Shown here piece by piece: positions 7,680-16,040 of a stretch of DNA of 64,000 nt. The stretch is from Lachnospiraceae bacterium (GTDB lineage: Bacteria; Bacillota; Clostridia; Lachnospirales; Lachnospiraceae), in NCBI GenBank assembly GCA_902363555.1, contig CABJAM010000003.1, positions 682,001 to 746,000 on the forward strand. Direction: 5' to 3'. The notes under the pieces are model-generated. The model ran no database searches, was not told the origin of the DNA, and saw only the letters and a list, made by a program, of their open reading frames with translations. A program made the translations under genes and the position numbers. Within the stretch, counting starts at the first letter, position 1, and each line of letters begins with the position of its first letter.

Positions 7680-8574
7680 GGGGTGCGGCGCTATCAAACT
7701 GAAAACGATTGAAAAATTAACCGGTTACTTGTTCATATTACCCAATTTTATCGGATTTCTTTTATTTATATGGATACCCATAATTATGTGCTTCGGCCTG
7801 AGCTTTACGGACTATGACGGCTTTAATACCATGGATTTTACAGGGCTGCGTAACTACGTGGAATTATTTGGCAATGACAGCTTCCGTATTGCCCTGAAAA
7901 ATAATCTGGTATTTGCTGCCGTATGCGTTCCGCTGACACTGTTTTTTTCTCTGACAATGGCTCTGCTCGTGAAAAATATTACAAAAGGTGCGGGTTTATT
8001 TAAAACCTTATTATTTTTCCCGAACATTACATCCTATGTGGCCGTAGCAATCGTATGGACCATGCTTTTTCACCCGCAAAGCGGTATAATCAACCGGATC
8101 ATCATGGCGTTTGGCGTAAATAATCCGCCCCAGTGGCTTATATCCAGCCGCTGGGCCCTGCCGGCGGTCATCATTGTCATGGTGTGGAAGAGCAGCGGGT
8201 ACTATATGATCCTGCTACTTGGCGGTTTATATGCCATACCGGCGCATTTATATGAATCTGCCAAAATGGACGGGGCCGGGCGGCTGCGCAGCCTGATTTC
8301 CATAACACTTCCGATGCTGACGCCGACGATCCTTTTTGTGATCATTACATTGCTGATCAATTCCTTTCAGGTCTTTGATATTATCAACATTATGACCGAA
8401 GGAGGACCGGGGCGTTCGACGAATATGCTGGCCTACCGGATTTATCTGGAAGCCTATAAATACTTTAAATTCGGCTATGCCAGCGCCATGTCCGTGATCC
8501 TGTTTTTGATAACGCTGATCATAACCGTTGTCTTATTCCAGTCACAGAAAAAATGGGTGACCTATATGCAGTAG
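7651..8574 (+). CDS. Sugar ABC transporter permease 1
   Basis: A MalF/UgpA-type inner-membrane subunit of a carbohydrate importer. Six hydrophobic segments are visible, with the conserved EAA loop (LYESAKMDGAGRLRSLISITLPML) that docks the ATPase. The start is uncertain. The only conventional start codon is TTG at 7651, inside the previous gene and lacking a ribosome binding site. The best ribosome binding site (AGGGGG, 7678-7683) instead points at an ATC codon at 7693, from which the protein would read (M)KLKTIEKLTGYLF, a normal-looking start for this family. An ATG-to-ATC change or a rare start codon are both possible. The gene is followed 13 bases later by permease 2. Confidence 0.92.
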   Translation: MNAATNCLNRGCGAIKLKTIEKLTGYLFILPNFIGFLLFIWIPIIMCFGLSFTDYDGFNTMDFTGLRNYVELFGNDSFRIALKNNLVFAAVCVPLTLFFSLTMALLVKNITKGAGLFKTLLFFPNITSYVAVAIVWTMLFHPQSGIINRIIMAFGVNNPPQWLISSRWALPAVIIVMVWKSSGYYMILLLGGLYAIPAHLYESAKMDGAGRLRSLISITLPMLTPTILFVIITLLINSFQVFDIINIMTEGGPGRSTNMLAYRIYLEAYKYFKFGYASAMSVILFLITLIITVVLFQSQKKWVTYMQ

Positions 8575-8587
8575 AGGAGGCAGGGCA

Positions 8588-9415
8588 ATGAAAATCCACC
8601 GTATACTAAAGCAGCTTCCATTATATGTTTTATTGATTTTACTGACCCTGATCGCAATCGTACCTTTTTTATGGATGCTATCTTCCTCGCTGAAAACCAA
8701 TATGGAAATGTTTGTATTTCCGATCCAATGGATCCCTTTACAGCCCCAATGGATAAATTATGTGCAGGTTTGGACGAAAACACCGTTTTTGACTGCGTAT
8801 ATGAATACATTTTTTCTGGCGGTGCTGGCCACTGCCGGAGGTCTGGCTACGAGCTGTCTTGCCGCCTATGCGTTTTCAAAGCTGGAATTTCCGGGAAGAA
8901 ATTTAATCTTTCTCATGTATCTTTCCGTAATGATGATCCCCTGGCATGCGATCATGGTTCCCCAGTTTGTTATTATGAAACAGATGGGGCTTATGGACCG
9001 GCTTACCGGACTGGCCCTGCTTCATTCGTTCAATGCATTTAATGTCTTTTTACTGAAGCAGTTTTTTTCCGGTATCCCTGTGGAACTATCGGAAGCTGCA
9101 AAGATGGATGGGGCATCCCACTTTTATATACTAAGGTCCATTATTATACCCATAAGCAGGCCCGTCATCTCCAGCATTATCGTCCTGTCCTTTTTGGGCG
9201 AGTGGAATGATTATCTGGGGCCGTTGATTTACCTGAGTGATCCGAAAAAGAGTACGATACAACTGGCCCTGAAAACTTTTCAGACACAGTTTTCAATGGA
9301 CTATGCCGTTGTTTTTGCCGGTACGGTATGTTCTCTTATACCGATTGTTCTGCTCTATATCTTTTTCCAAAAATATTTTACAGAAGGTGTAGCATTTGCA
9401 GGGATTAAAGGTTAA
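8588..9415 (+). CDS. Sugar ABC transporter permease 2
   Basis: A 275-residue MalG/UgpE-type permease, partner of the gene before it, with six membrane segments. The EAA motif (VELSEAAKMDGASHFYILRSIIIPIS) lies near residue 180. GGAGG sits just ahead of the ATG. It would complete the transmembrane channel for the sugar bound by the lipoprotein at 6357. The family usually works with a cytoplasmic ATPase that is not encoded here. Confidence 0.95.
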   Translation: MKIHRILKQLPLYVLLILLTLIAIVPFLWMLSSSLKTNMEMFVFPIQWIPLQPQWINYVQVWTKTPFLTAYMNTFFLAVLATAGGLATSCLAAYAFSKLEFPGRNLIFLMYLSVMMIPWHAIMVPQFVIMKQMGLMDRLTGLALLHSFNAFNVFLLKQFFSGIPVELSEAAKMDGASHFYILRSIIIPISRPVISSIIVLSFLGEWNDYLGPLIYLSDPKKSTIQLALKTFQTQFSMDYAVVFAGTVCSLIPIVLLYIFFQKYFTEGVAFAGIKG

Positions 9416-9434
9416 CCTGCGGAGAGGAGAAAAA

Positions 9435-10121
9435 ATGTTAAAAAGTACGGATATTGTTGATTTAAGCCAGCCGCTGTATTCCGGCCGGGAGGTGAATTTT
9501 CCATTCGAGCTGATGCTTCCGGACGCGACGGATTCCATGCCTATGTTGACCCACGATGAGGATGTGTGGTATAAGATTGGCCGGGTAAATATGTGCACCC
9601 ATAATAGTACACATGTGGAGGTGCCCTATCATCATCTGAGGGATGGCCGGGATGTACTGGATTTTCCGCTGACACGGCTGGTGGGGCCGGTGACGGTGCT
9701 GGATTTTACCCATAAAAAGCCCCATGAAATGATCACATTGGAGGAGTTAAAGGCCTGTGACTTTTCCATATCCAGGGGTGATATTTTATTTATTAAGACC
9801 GGTCAGGATAAAAATTTCCGTAGTGACCAATGGCTGGATTTTCCATATGTCGAAGTGGACGGGCTGTTATGGCTGATTGAAAAAGGTATCCTGTGTCTGG
9901 GCACAGATGCGGCCGGAATCGAAGATATATACGCCCATAATCAGCCCGGACATGTGACATTATTTAAGGCTGGGATACCTTTGGTGGAATCGCTGACAGC
10001 TCTGGATCAATTACGTGACGGACCGTATATTGTTTTCATTTTACCATTGCCCTTTGAACATGGAGACGCCAGTCCGGTGAGAGTTACTGCGATTAAAAAG
10101 TATGCGCTTATGGAATTGTAA
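9435..10121 (+). CDS. Cyclase-family protein (kynurenine-formamidase-like metal hydrolase)
   Basis: The start at 9435 follows GGAGAGGAG; an in-frame ATG upstream at 9396 overlaps the permease and has no good site. The 228-residue protein begins with the family signature DLSQPLYSG and contains CTHNSTHVEVPYHH (about 55-68), the metal-binding HxxTHxExPxH pattern. It also has GDILFIKTGQD and GTDAAGIED near the conserved second motif. Members include arylformamidase, but many are of unknown substrate. The location between a sugar importer and a GH95 fucosidase suggests a role in processing the imported glycan or its lactone. That is inference. Only 11 bases separate it from the fucosidase gene. 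Confidence 0.85.
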   Translation: MLKSTDIVDLSQPLYSGREVNFPFELMLPDATDSMPMLTHDEDVWYKIGRVNMCTHNSTHVEVPYHHLRDGRDVLDFPLTRLVGPVTVLDFTHKKPHEMITLEELKACDFSISRGDILFIKTGQDKNFRSDQWLDFPYVEVDGLLWLIEKGILCLGTDAAGIEDIYAHNQPGHVTLFKAGIPLVESLTALDQLRDGPYIVFILPLPFEHGDASPVRVTAIKKYALMEL

Positions 10122-10132
10122 AGGGGGATTTT

Positions 10133-12559
10133 ATGTCGGCAGATAAAAGTCATGTCCTGTGGTTTGATCAACCGGCCAAGGCTTATGTGGAAGCCATTCC
10201 CATGGGCAATGGCCGACTGGGAGCCATGTTTTTTGGGAATCCTGTCAGTGAGCGTATTGTGCTGAATGAGGCGACCATGTGGTCCGGCGGCATCTGCGAT
10301 TATGACCGTCCGGAAGCATATAAAGTGTTTGAGACTTTAAAGAAGCTGCTCCTGGCCGGGCGCAACCGGGAAGCTGAGGAATTGTACGAAAGCTCATTTA
10401 CATCGGTTTTAACGCCGGAGGAGGAATATGCCGGGGCGGCATCGACCTACGGCTGTTATCAGGTGCTGGGCTGCCTGCATCTGTCTATGCACCAGAACAT
10501 TTCCTCTGGGCAGTACTGCTGGTATCCCCAGTGGTCTGACGGAGAAAATAAATATTACCGGCGGCTGAACATGAAAACAGCCGTGATGGATATGGAGTAT
10601 GACGCCGATGGCGTGCGTTTTTGCCGGGAGGCCTTTGTCTCATATCCGGACCAAGCAGTTGTGCTCCGGCTGACCGCCAGCCAGCGGGGGAAAATATCGT
10701 TTTCAGCCAGGCTGGACCGGACGGAGCATTTTAAAACATGTTCGTCGGGGAGCTGCCAGCTATTGATGACCGGCCAGTTGGAAAACGGGAACGGGGCCGG
10801 GATAAAATATGCCTGCCGGCTGGAGGCCGAGTGCCGGGGCGGCGCTGTTTATACGGAGGATGGGTTACTTTGCGTCCGCGGTGCGGATGAGGCCATTCTT
10901 AGACTTTGTGCCGCCACAAATATGCGTTCCTTTCAGACGCCCATATATGATGATCCGGAGCAGAGTACGGATAAAATGATGGAAAATATACGGACAGCTT
11001 CATGGGAAACGCTGAAATCCCGCCATATAAAGGATTACCAGAAGTATTATTCCAGAACAGATTTTGAACTTGATGATATACCGGACAGTAAGCTTCCGGT
11101 GCCGGCGCAGCTTATGGCATTGAGTCGTGATGAAGGTTCGATAAAGCCGCTGATCCCCCTGTTTTTTAACTTTGGCAAGTACCTCTACATCAGCGCTCAG
11201 CGGGAGGGCGGTCTGCCGTCCAATCTGCAGGGGATCTGGGCTGAGGAAATACAGACGATGTTCAATGGCGACTGGCATCTGGACGCACAGCAGGAAAATC
11301 ATTGGATGGCGGAAACTCTGGATTTCCCTGGGCTGCACGAAACTTATCTGCAAATGATCGCGTTTATCGAAAGGTACGGGAGAAGGACAGCTCAGAAATA
11401 CTATCATGCCAGGGGTTGGATCGCTCATATATTTACAAATCCATGGGGCTTTACATCACCGGGCGCCAGGGCGTTTTACGGAGCCTTTATGGGCGGCTCC
11501 GGGTGGCTGTGCCAGCATTTATGGGAGCATTATCTGTTCCACCCGGATTTTAAATATCTTCAATGGGCATACCCTAAGATGACTGGCGCTGCCAGATTTT
11601 ATCTGGATGTACTTTTTGAAGAGCCGGAGCATGGCTGGCTTGTAACCGGTCCGACGACCTCGCCGGAAAACAGCTTTGTGACGGAAGATGGCTGCAAGGT
11701 ATCACTTTGCCTGGGGGCGGCCTGTGATACGCAGATTATACGATATCTGTTTACCGCATGTATTCAGGCGGCGCGTCTGCTTCAGACCGATGCGCCGCTT
11801 GTTAAGGAACTGGAAAATGCGCTGAAACGGCTGCCGCCAACGCGCATAGGCCCGGATGGTAAGATCATGGAGTGGCTTAAGCCATATATGCATTATCCGC
11901 ACCGGCATATATCCCATTTATGGGGGCTTTATCCTGGAAATGAGATCACACCGGAGCAGACGCCAAAGCTTGCTGCGGCTGCCCGTAAGGTTATTGCGGA
12001 TAAAACAGCCGCCACCGGAGGCTGGGCATTAGCGCACCGCATGAATGCCTGTGCCCGTTTATATGATGGTGACGGCGCGGAGCTGTTTTTGAAGGATATG
12101 CTGGCGCACAGCCTTTTCCCCAATATGCTTGGCAAATGTCATCAGATCATTGAGGACGGAAAGCCGCATCCATGGCCGGACTTTGAAGAATACAGAGTAC
12201 CTTTCCAGATCGATGGAAATTACGCCTGTACGGCAGGTATCGTGGAAATGCTGCTGCAAAGCCATGAGCAGAGGCGTCTGCCGGATGACAGTGTTTTGCA
12301 GGTGATCCACATTCTCCCCGCATTGCCCAAAAGCTGGAGCGGCGGCCGCATCCGGGGCGTGCGCGCCCGGCAGGGGCTTGGCGTATCCATAGAATGGCGC
12401 CGGCATGAACTGAGTCATCTGGAAATAACCGGCAGCATTGAAACGGATATTCTGTTAAAGTATGGCGGCGTTGAATGTAAGTATTCGATCAAGCCCGGCC
12501 GGCGCTATGTCGTGTGCGGAAAAGATATCCGGGGATTAAACGGGGCGGAAGGCTGCTGA
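10133..12559 (+). CDS. Glycoside hydrolase family 95 (alpha-L-fucosidase-type)
   Basis: An 808-residue GH95 enzyme, normal length for the family, which releases alpha-1,2-linked L-fucose (some members L-galactose) by inversion. The N-terminal beta-sandwich opens with LWFDQPAKAYVEAIPMGNGRLGAM, the standard GH95 start. The (alpha/alpha)6 barrel carries GLPSNLQGIWAEE, DWHLDAQQENHW, GPTTSPENSF and HYPHRHISHLWGLYPG, and the C-terminal sandwich ends the protein. It lacks a signal peptide, so it acts inside the cell on sugars imported by the transporter encoded upstream. Ribosome binding site AAAGGGGG. It is the last gene of the locus. No clear terminator was seen before the convergent LysR gene. 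Confidence 0.95.
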   Translation: MSADKSHVLWFDQPAKAYVEAIPMGNGRLGAMFFGNPVSERIVLNEATMWSGGICDYDRPEAYKVFETLKKLLLAGRNREAEELYESSFTSVLTPEEEYAGAASTYGCYQVLGCLHLSMHQNISSGQYCWYPQWSDGENKYYRRLNMKTAVMDMEYDADGVRFCREAFVSYPDQAVVLRLTASQRGKISFSARLDRTEHFKTCSSGSCQLLMTGQLENGNGAGIKYACRLEAECRGGAVYTEDGLLCVRGADEAILRLCAATNMRSFQTPIYDDPEQSTDKMMENIRTASWETLKSRHIKDYQKYYSRTDFELDDIPDSKLPVPAQLMALSRDEGSIKPLIPLFFNFGKYLYISAQREGGLPSNLQGIWAEEIQTMFNGDWHLDAQQENHWMAETLDFPGLHETYLQMIAFIERYGRRTAQKYYHARGWIAHIFTNPWGFTSPGARAFYGAFMGGSGWLCQHLWEHYLFHPDFKYLQWAYPKMTGAARFYLDVLFEEPEHGWLVTGPTTSPENSFVTEDGCKVSLCLGAACDTQIIRYLFTACIQAARLLQTDAPLVKELENALKRLPPTRIGPDGKIMEWLKPYMHYPHRHISHLWGLYPGNEITPEQTPKLAAAARKVIADKTAATGGWALAHRMNACARLYDGDGAELFLKDMLAHSLFPNMLGKCHQIIEDGKPHPWPDFEEYRVPFQIDGNYACTAGIVEMLLQSHEQRRLPDDSVLQVIHILPALPKSWSGGRIRGVRARQGLGVSIEWRRHELSHLEITGSIETDILLKYGGVECKYSIKPGRRYVVCGKDIRGLNGAEGC

Positions 12560-12614
12560 GCAATTCCCGCAGCGGAAAGTTATTAAAGTATCCGCATGAT
12601 TAAAACGCGGCGGT

Positions 12615-13517
12615 TCATCCTTTCTTAAAAATCTCCCAATGTGTCATAAAATTTTCCACTGCCGGCGGTGTATAGGACTGTCTGGCAGTGGCGAAGCCGA
12701 TTTTCCGCTTATGTATGGGAATCCCGGTAGATATCTGAATGAGCTGACCGTCGGTCAGCTCTTTTTCAACAAATTCTTTGATCACGCATCCGATCCCCAG
12801 ACCGATCTTGCTAAATTCGATGAGCAGATCCATCGTGCTGACAACGAGCAGGTTTTTCGTGACAATGTGATTTTTTTCCAAATAATCGTCAATGTACTGG
12901 CGGGTCATGTTCTGCTTATCCAGCAGCATCACAGAGGCGATATTAAATATATCCCGCGTGCCCGAGGCTTCCCGCAGCTTCAGATGATCCATATACCCTT
13001 CGGTGGCCACAAATATATCCTCGATTTCCTCCAGCTCATAAAAATTATATTTTTTCGTATTTTCCGGCAGCCCAACAAGGCCGATATCGATTTTATTCTG
13101 CTCCAGAAGCTCCAGTGTCTGATTGGAGGATTGACACTGGATGGTGATCTGGATGTGGGGGTAATGCTCCACAAAGTATTTCAGGTAGGGCAGCAGCATA
13201 TATTTGCACAGGGTAGTGCTGACGCCGATCCGTATATGCGAGATGCCGAAATCCTTCATGTGCTTTAGCTGCTGTTCCCCCTGCTCGATGGCTTCAAAGG
13301 CGGTGCGCACATGATCATATAAAAGCTGCCCTTCCTCGGTGAGCCGCACGCCCCGGGAGGTGCGGATAAAAAGCTGGGTGCCCAGTTGCTCCTCCAGACG
13401 GCTGATGGATTTGCTCAAAGACGGCTGTGAGATAAAGAACTGTCTGGCAGCCCGGGAAATGTTTTCTGTGTTGGCTACCGTATAAAAAACACGGTACAGA
13501 CCTAAATAATCTTCCAT
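12615..13517 (-). CDS. LysR-family transcriptional regulator divergent from leuCD
   Basis: A 300-residue LysR regulator. The N-terminal winged helix-turn-helix (about 18-60) reads NISRAARQFFISQPSLSKSI, and the rest is a two-lobed effector-binding domain. The ribosome binding site AAAGGA precedes the ATG at 13517. It is transcribed away from leuC, the usual arrangement in which a LysR protein activates the divergent operon. The leuC promoter has a -10 but a poor -35, which fits activation. The likely effector is a leucine pathway intermediate such as 2-isopropylmalate, known for LeuO/LeuR-type regulators, but this is inferred only from position. Confidence 0.92.
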   Translation of the reverse strand: MEDYLGLYRVFYTVANTENISRAARQFFISQPSLSKSISRLEEQLGTQLFIRTSRGVRLTEEGQLLYDHVRTAFEAIEQGEQQLKHMKDFGISHIRIGVSTTLCKYMLLPYLKYFVEHYPHIQITIQCQSSNQTLELLEQNKIDIGLVGLPENTKKYNFYELEEIEDIFVATEGYMDHLKLREASGTRDIFNIASVMLLDKQNMTRQYIDDYLEKNHIVTKNLLVVSTMDLLIEFSKIGLGIGCVIKEFVEKELTDGQLIQISTGIPIHKRKIGFATARQSYTPPAVENFMTHWEIFKKG

Positions 13518-13539
13518 AATATGATCCTTTCAATATTCC

Positions 13540-13576
13540 GTTAATATTCACGGCCCCCTGGGCCGCGAACAGTAAC
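13540..13576. repeat. Interspersed palindrome (GTTA...GTAAC family)
   Basis: GTTAATATTCACGGCC is mirrored by GGGCCGCGAACAGTAAC around a short C-rich centre. It lies 23 bases upstream of the LysR start codon, so a LysR transcript would carry it in its leader. Confidence 0.6.
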
Positions 13577-13594
13577 ACGCTTCGCGATGTATAC

Positions 13595-13650
13595 AAAATG
13601 CGGCACGCCGCATTTTGGTGCCGTAAAACTCGGGTTTTGCTGTGCAAAAC
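13595..13650. repeat. Two stacked perfect palindromes in the LysR-leuC gap
   Basis: 13595-13616 is AAAATGCGGC-AC-GCCGCATTTT, a perfect 10-2-10 inverted repeat. 13634-13650 is GTTTTGC-TGT-GCAAAAC, a perfect 7-3-7. Flanking CCGT and ACGG could close a larger stem around the second. They may be regulator sites or an RNA leader for the minus-strand LysR gene. Confidence 0.6.
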
Positions 13651-13746
13651 ACCTCGCGGGATAACGGCCCCGTAAATAGTTACGCTATTCCTCCAGGTTA
13701 TAACAAATATTCGTAATATGTATTTCTATTATAGCTGAAAGTGTGT

Positions 13747-13752
13747 TATGAT
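13747..13752 (+). promoter_or_regulatory. -10 element of the leuCD promoter (weak -35)
   Basis: TATGAT at 13747-13752 is a good -10. The -35 position 17 bases upstream has no recognisable TTGACA, as expected for a promoter needing an activator such as the divergent LysR protein. Confidence 0.4.
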
Positions 13753-13796
13753 AGCAATAGTTTAATACGGTCCGGTCACATAAATTTTATAGGGAT

Positions 13797-13827
13797 GGTA
13801 ATAGTTCAGACAGACTGAACTGTTACC
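13797..13827. repeat. Interspersed palindrome in the leuC leader
   Basis: GGTAATAGTTCAG is mirrored by CTGAACTGTTACC around a five-base loop. It would form a hairpin in the leuC transcript about 45-75 bases downstream of the -10. It belongs to the GTAACAGTTC palindrome family found at other gene borders. Confidence 0.65.
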
Positions 13828-13889
13828 AGGGATGTTCTTCTTCCCGCGGGTATGGCCGGATACGGAACCAAATAAGGAGGAATTTCAAC

Positions 13890-15191
13890 ATGGGTATGAC
13901 GATGAGCCAGAAGATTCTGGCAAATGCCGCCGGTCTGGACAGTGTTGCCGCCGGAGATTTGATCATGGCAAATCTGGATATGGTTTTGGCCAATGATATT
14001 ACAGGCCCGGTATCCATTCAGGAGATGGATAAATTTACGAAGCCTGGAGTTTTTAATAAGGATAAGATCGCTCTTATTCCGGATCACTTTTCACCGAACA
14101 AAGACATTAAGTCCGCGCAGAACTGTAAATGTATGAGAGAATTTGCCCGGTGTAATGATATCACCCATTTTTACGAGGTCGGCCAGATGGGTATTGAACA
14201 TGCGCTGCTGCCGGAAAAAGGTATTGTTACCGCCGGTGATACGGTCATCGGTGCAGATTCCCATACGTGTACGTACGGAGCTATTGGAGCCTTTTCTACG
14301 GGCGTGGGAAGTACGGATGCTGCTGTGGGTATGGCCTATGGCAAGGCATGGTTCAAGGTGCCTTCCGCATTAAAGTTTGTTTTAAAAGGAAAACCGGCGC
14401 CGTGGATTTCCGGCAAGGATATTATTTTACATATCATCGGGATGATCGGTGTGGACGGAGCCCTCTATAAATCTATGGAATTTGTGGGCGATGGGATTTC
14501 CTACTTATCCATGGACGACCGCTTTACCATCGCCAACATGGCCATTGAAGCCGGCGGCAAGAACGGTATTTTCCCAGTGGACGACAAAGCCATCGAATAC
14601 ATTGAAAGCCACATGAGTGAAGCGAGAAAGGCAGCTTATGAAAAGACCGGAGAGAAGCCTTATAAAGTATTTGAGGCGGATGCCGATGCCGTTTATGACG
14701 AAACCTTTGAAATCGATCTGAGCACTTTGAAGTCCACGGTATCCTTCCCGCATCTGCCGGAAAATACCCACACAATCGATGAGGTGGGCGAAATCGCCAT
14801 TGATCAGGTAGTCATCGGTTCCTGCACCAACGGCCGTCTGGAGGATCTGGAGATCGCCGCAAAGATACTTAAAGGCCGCAAGGTGGCCGAGGGGCTGCGC
14901 GTTATCGTGATCCCGGCCACGCAGCAGATTTATATGGACGCCATGGAGGCCGGTTATCTGAAAACCTTTATCGAGGCCGGGGCTATTGTCAGCACGCCGA
15001 CCTGCGGGCCGTGCCTGGGCGGTTATATGGGGATTCTGGCAGAGCATGAGCGCTGCGTTTCCACGACCAACCGGAACTTTGTGGGCCGTATGGGCCATGT
15101 CACCAGTGAAATTTATCTGGCCAGCCCGGCTGTGGCCGCTGCCAGCGCCGTTACCGGTAAGATTTCCGGTCCGGCAGAGCTTGGATTATAG
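13890..15191 (+). CDS. leuC: 3-isopropylmalate dehydratase, large subunit
   Basis: With LeuD this enzyme isomerises 2-isopropylmalate to 3-isopropylmalate, the second step of leucine synthesis. The 433-residue aconitase-type subunit has the three cysteines that hold the [4Fe-4S] cluster at C312 (GSCTNGR), C372 and C375 (CGPCLGG), plus GADSHTCTYGA and the family start MSQKILAN. An AAGGAGG site precedes the ATG. The gene is 12 bases ahead of leuD and shares a promoter with it. No leuA is present in the window, so 2-isopropylmalate synthase is encoded elsewhere. Confidence 0.97.
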   Translation: MGMTMSQKILANAAGLDSVAAGDLIMANLDMVLANDITGPVSIQEMDKFTKPGVFNKDKIALIPDHFSPNKDIKSAQNCKCMREFARCNDITHFYEVGQMGIEHALLPEKGIVTAGDTVIGADSHTCTYGAIGAFSTGVGSTDAAVGMAYGKAWFKVPSALKFVLKGKPAPWISGKDIILHIIGMIGVDGALYKSMEFVGDGISYLSMDDRFTIANMAIEAGGKNGIFPVDDKAIEYIESHMSEARKAAYEKTGEKPYKVFEADADAVYDETFEIDLSTLKSTVSFPHLPENTHTIDEVGEIAIDQVVIGSCTNGRLEDLEIAAKILKGRKVAEGLRVIVIPATQQIYMDAMEAGYLKTFIEAGAIVSTPTCGPCLGGYMGILAEHERCVSTTNRNFVGRMGHVTSEIYLASPAVAAASAVTGKISGPAELGL

Positions 15192-15203
15192 GAGGTAGCG
15201 AAC

Positions 15204-15689
15204 ATGAAAGCATGTGGACGCGTTTTTAAATATGGCGATAACGTCGATACGGACGTGATCATTCCGGCAAGACATCTTGCCATCACAGACCCCGCGGGGC
15301 TGGCAGAGCACTGCATGGAGGATATTGATGCGGATTTCGTGAAAAAGGTACAGCCCGGGGATATTATTGTTGCAGATAAAAACTTTGGCTGCGGTTCCTC
15401 CAGGGAGCATGCACCGATTGCCATCAAGGCTTCCGGCATCAGTTGCGTTATTGCGGAAACCTTTGCTCGGATATTTTACCGCAATGCCATCAATATCGGC
15501 CTTCCGATCATTGAATGTAAGGAGGCCAGCCAGGGCATAGAAAGCGGCGATGAAGTCGAAATCGATTTTGACAGCGGTATGATCTACAATAAAACGAAGG
15601 GAACCAGCTTTAAAGGGCAGGCGTTTCCGCCGTTTATGCAGGAGCTTATTGCCGCTGGCGGATTGATCAACTACATGAATGCGCAATAA
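15204..15689 (+). CDS. leuD: 3-isopropylmalate dehydratase, small subunit
   Basis: The 161-residue swivel-domain subunit that pairs with LeuC. Family motifs are VDTDVIIPARHL near residue 15 and FGCGSSREHAP (about 61-71), whose serine and arginine bind the substrate. This is the short form typical of Clostridia and archaea. It starts 12 bases after leuC, with GGAGG as its ribosome binding site. Confidence 0.97.
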   Translation: MKACGRVFKYGDNVDTDVIIPARHLAITDPAGLAEHCMEDIDADFVKKVQPGDIIVADKNFGCGSSREHAPIAIKASGISCVIAETFARIFYRNAINIGLPIIECKEASQGIESGDEVEIDFDSGMIYNKTKGTSFKGQAFPPFMQELIAAGGLINYMNAQ

Positions 15690-15796
15690 AATTCTGGGGT
15701 ACGATGACGCATTCGGCTCTGAGTCTGCTGGCGGATAGCTACGCGGTTTAGAATCTGCCGACAGGTGGGGATTGTTATTATAGCTGTCGGCGGGAG

Positions 15797-15842
15797 GGGA
15801 TGGCTCCGGTTGCTGCAAATAAGGCGGCGCCGGGGCCATCCC
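15797..15842. other. GC-rich hairpin between leuD and leuB
   Basis: GGGATGGCTCCGG at 15797-15809 pairs with CCGGGGCCATCCC at 15830-15842 (12 pairs plus one G-T). There is no T tract after it. It ends the leuD side of a 351-base gap and may stabilise or end the leuCD message. The preceding 100 bases are GC-rich with weaker inverted segments. Confidence 0.55.
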
Positions 15843-15896
15843 TGCCTGCGCATCACCCTCGGTTTTTGATAATCTATGTTTTTTGCAGTTCCACTC

Positions 15897-15925
15897 TTGA
15901 AAATTCCGCTGGAATTTGATATTAT
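15897..15925 (+). promoter_or_regulatory. leuB-ilvD-ilvB promoter with palindrome in the spacer
   Basis: TTGAAA (15897-15902) and TATTAT (15920-15925) lie 17 bases apart. The spacer contains a perfect palindrome AAATTCC-GCT-GGAATTT (15901-15917). GGAATTTGA is repeated exactly 30 bases on (15941-15949), about three helical turns, so a dimeric regulator could bind across the start site. Confidence 0.65.
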
Positions 15926-16002
15926 ATAGAGAAACGCGACGGAATTTGAATTTTGATGATGAAAATCCTGCAAAAAACGGCTAAATTAAGTTCAATTCTA
16001 TG

Positions 16003-16017
16003 AATTTTCAGAAAATT
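16003..16017. promoter_or_regulatory. CodY box in the leuB leader (15/15 match)
   Basis: AATTTTCAGAAAATT matches the published CodY consensus AATTTTCWGAAAATT at every position. CodY senses isoleucine/valine and GTP and represses branched-chain amino acid genes in Bacillota. The site lies 23 bases before the leuB start codon, downstream of the promoter, where bound CodY could block elongation or initiation. Confidence 0.85.
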
Positions 16018-16040
16018 TATTCTTAAGAGAGGTCCTGAAC

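Noticed and set aside
15690..16040. T-box riboswitch before leuB
   Set aside because: No T-box sequence (GGGTGG-type) and no antiterminator; CodY and operator-like sites explain the gap better.
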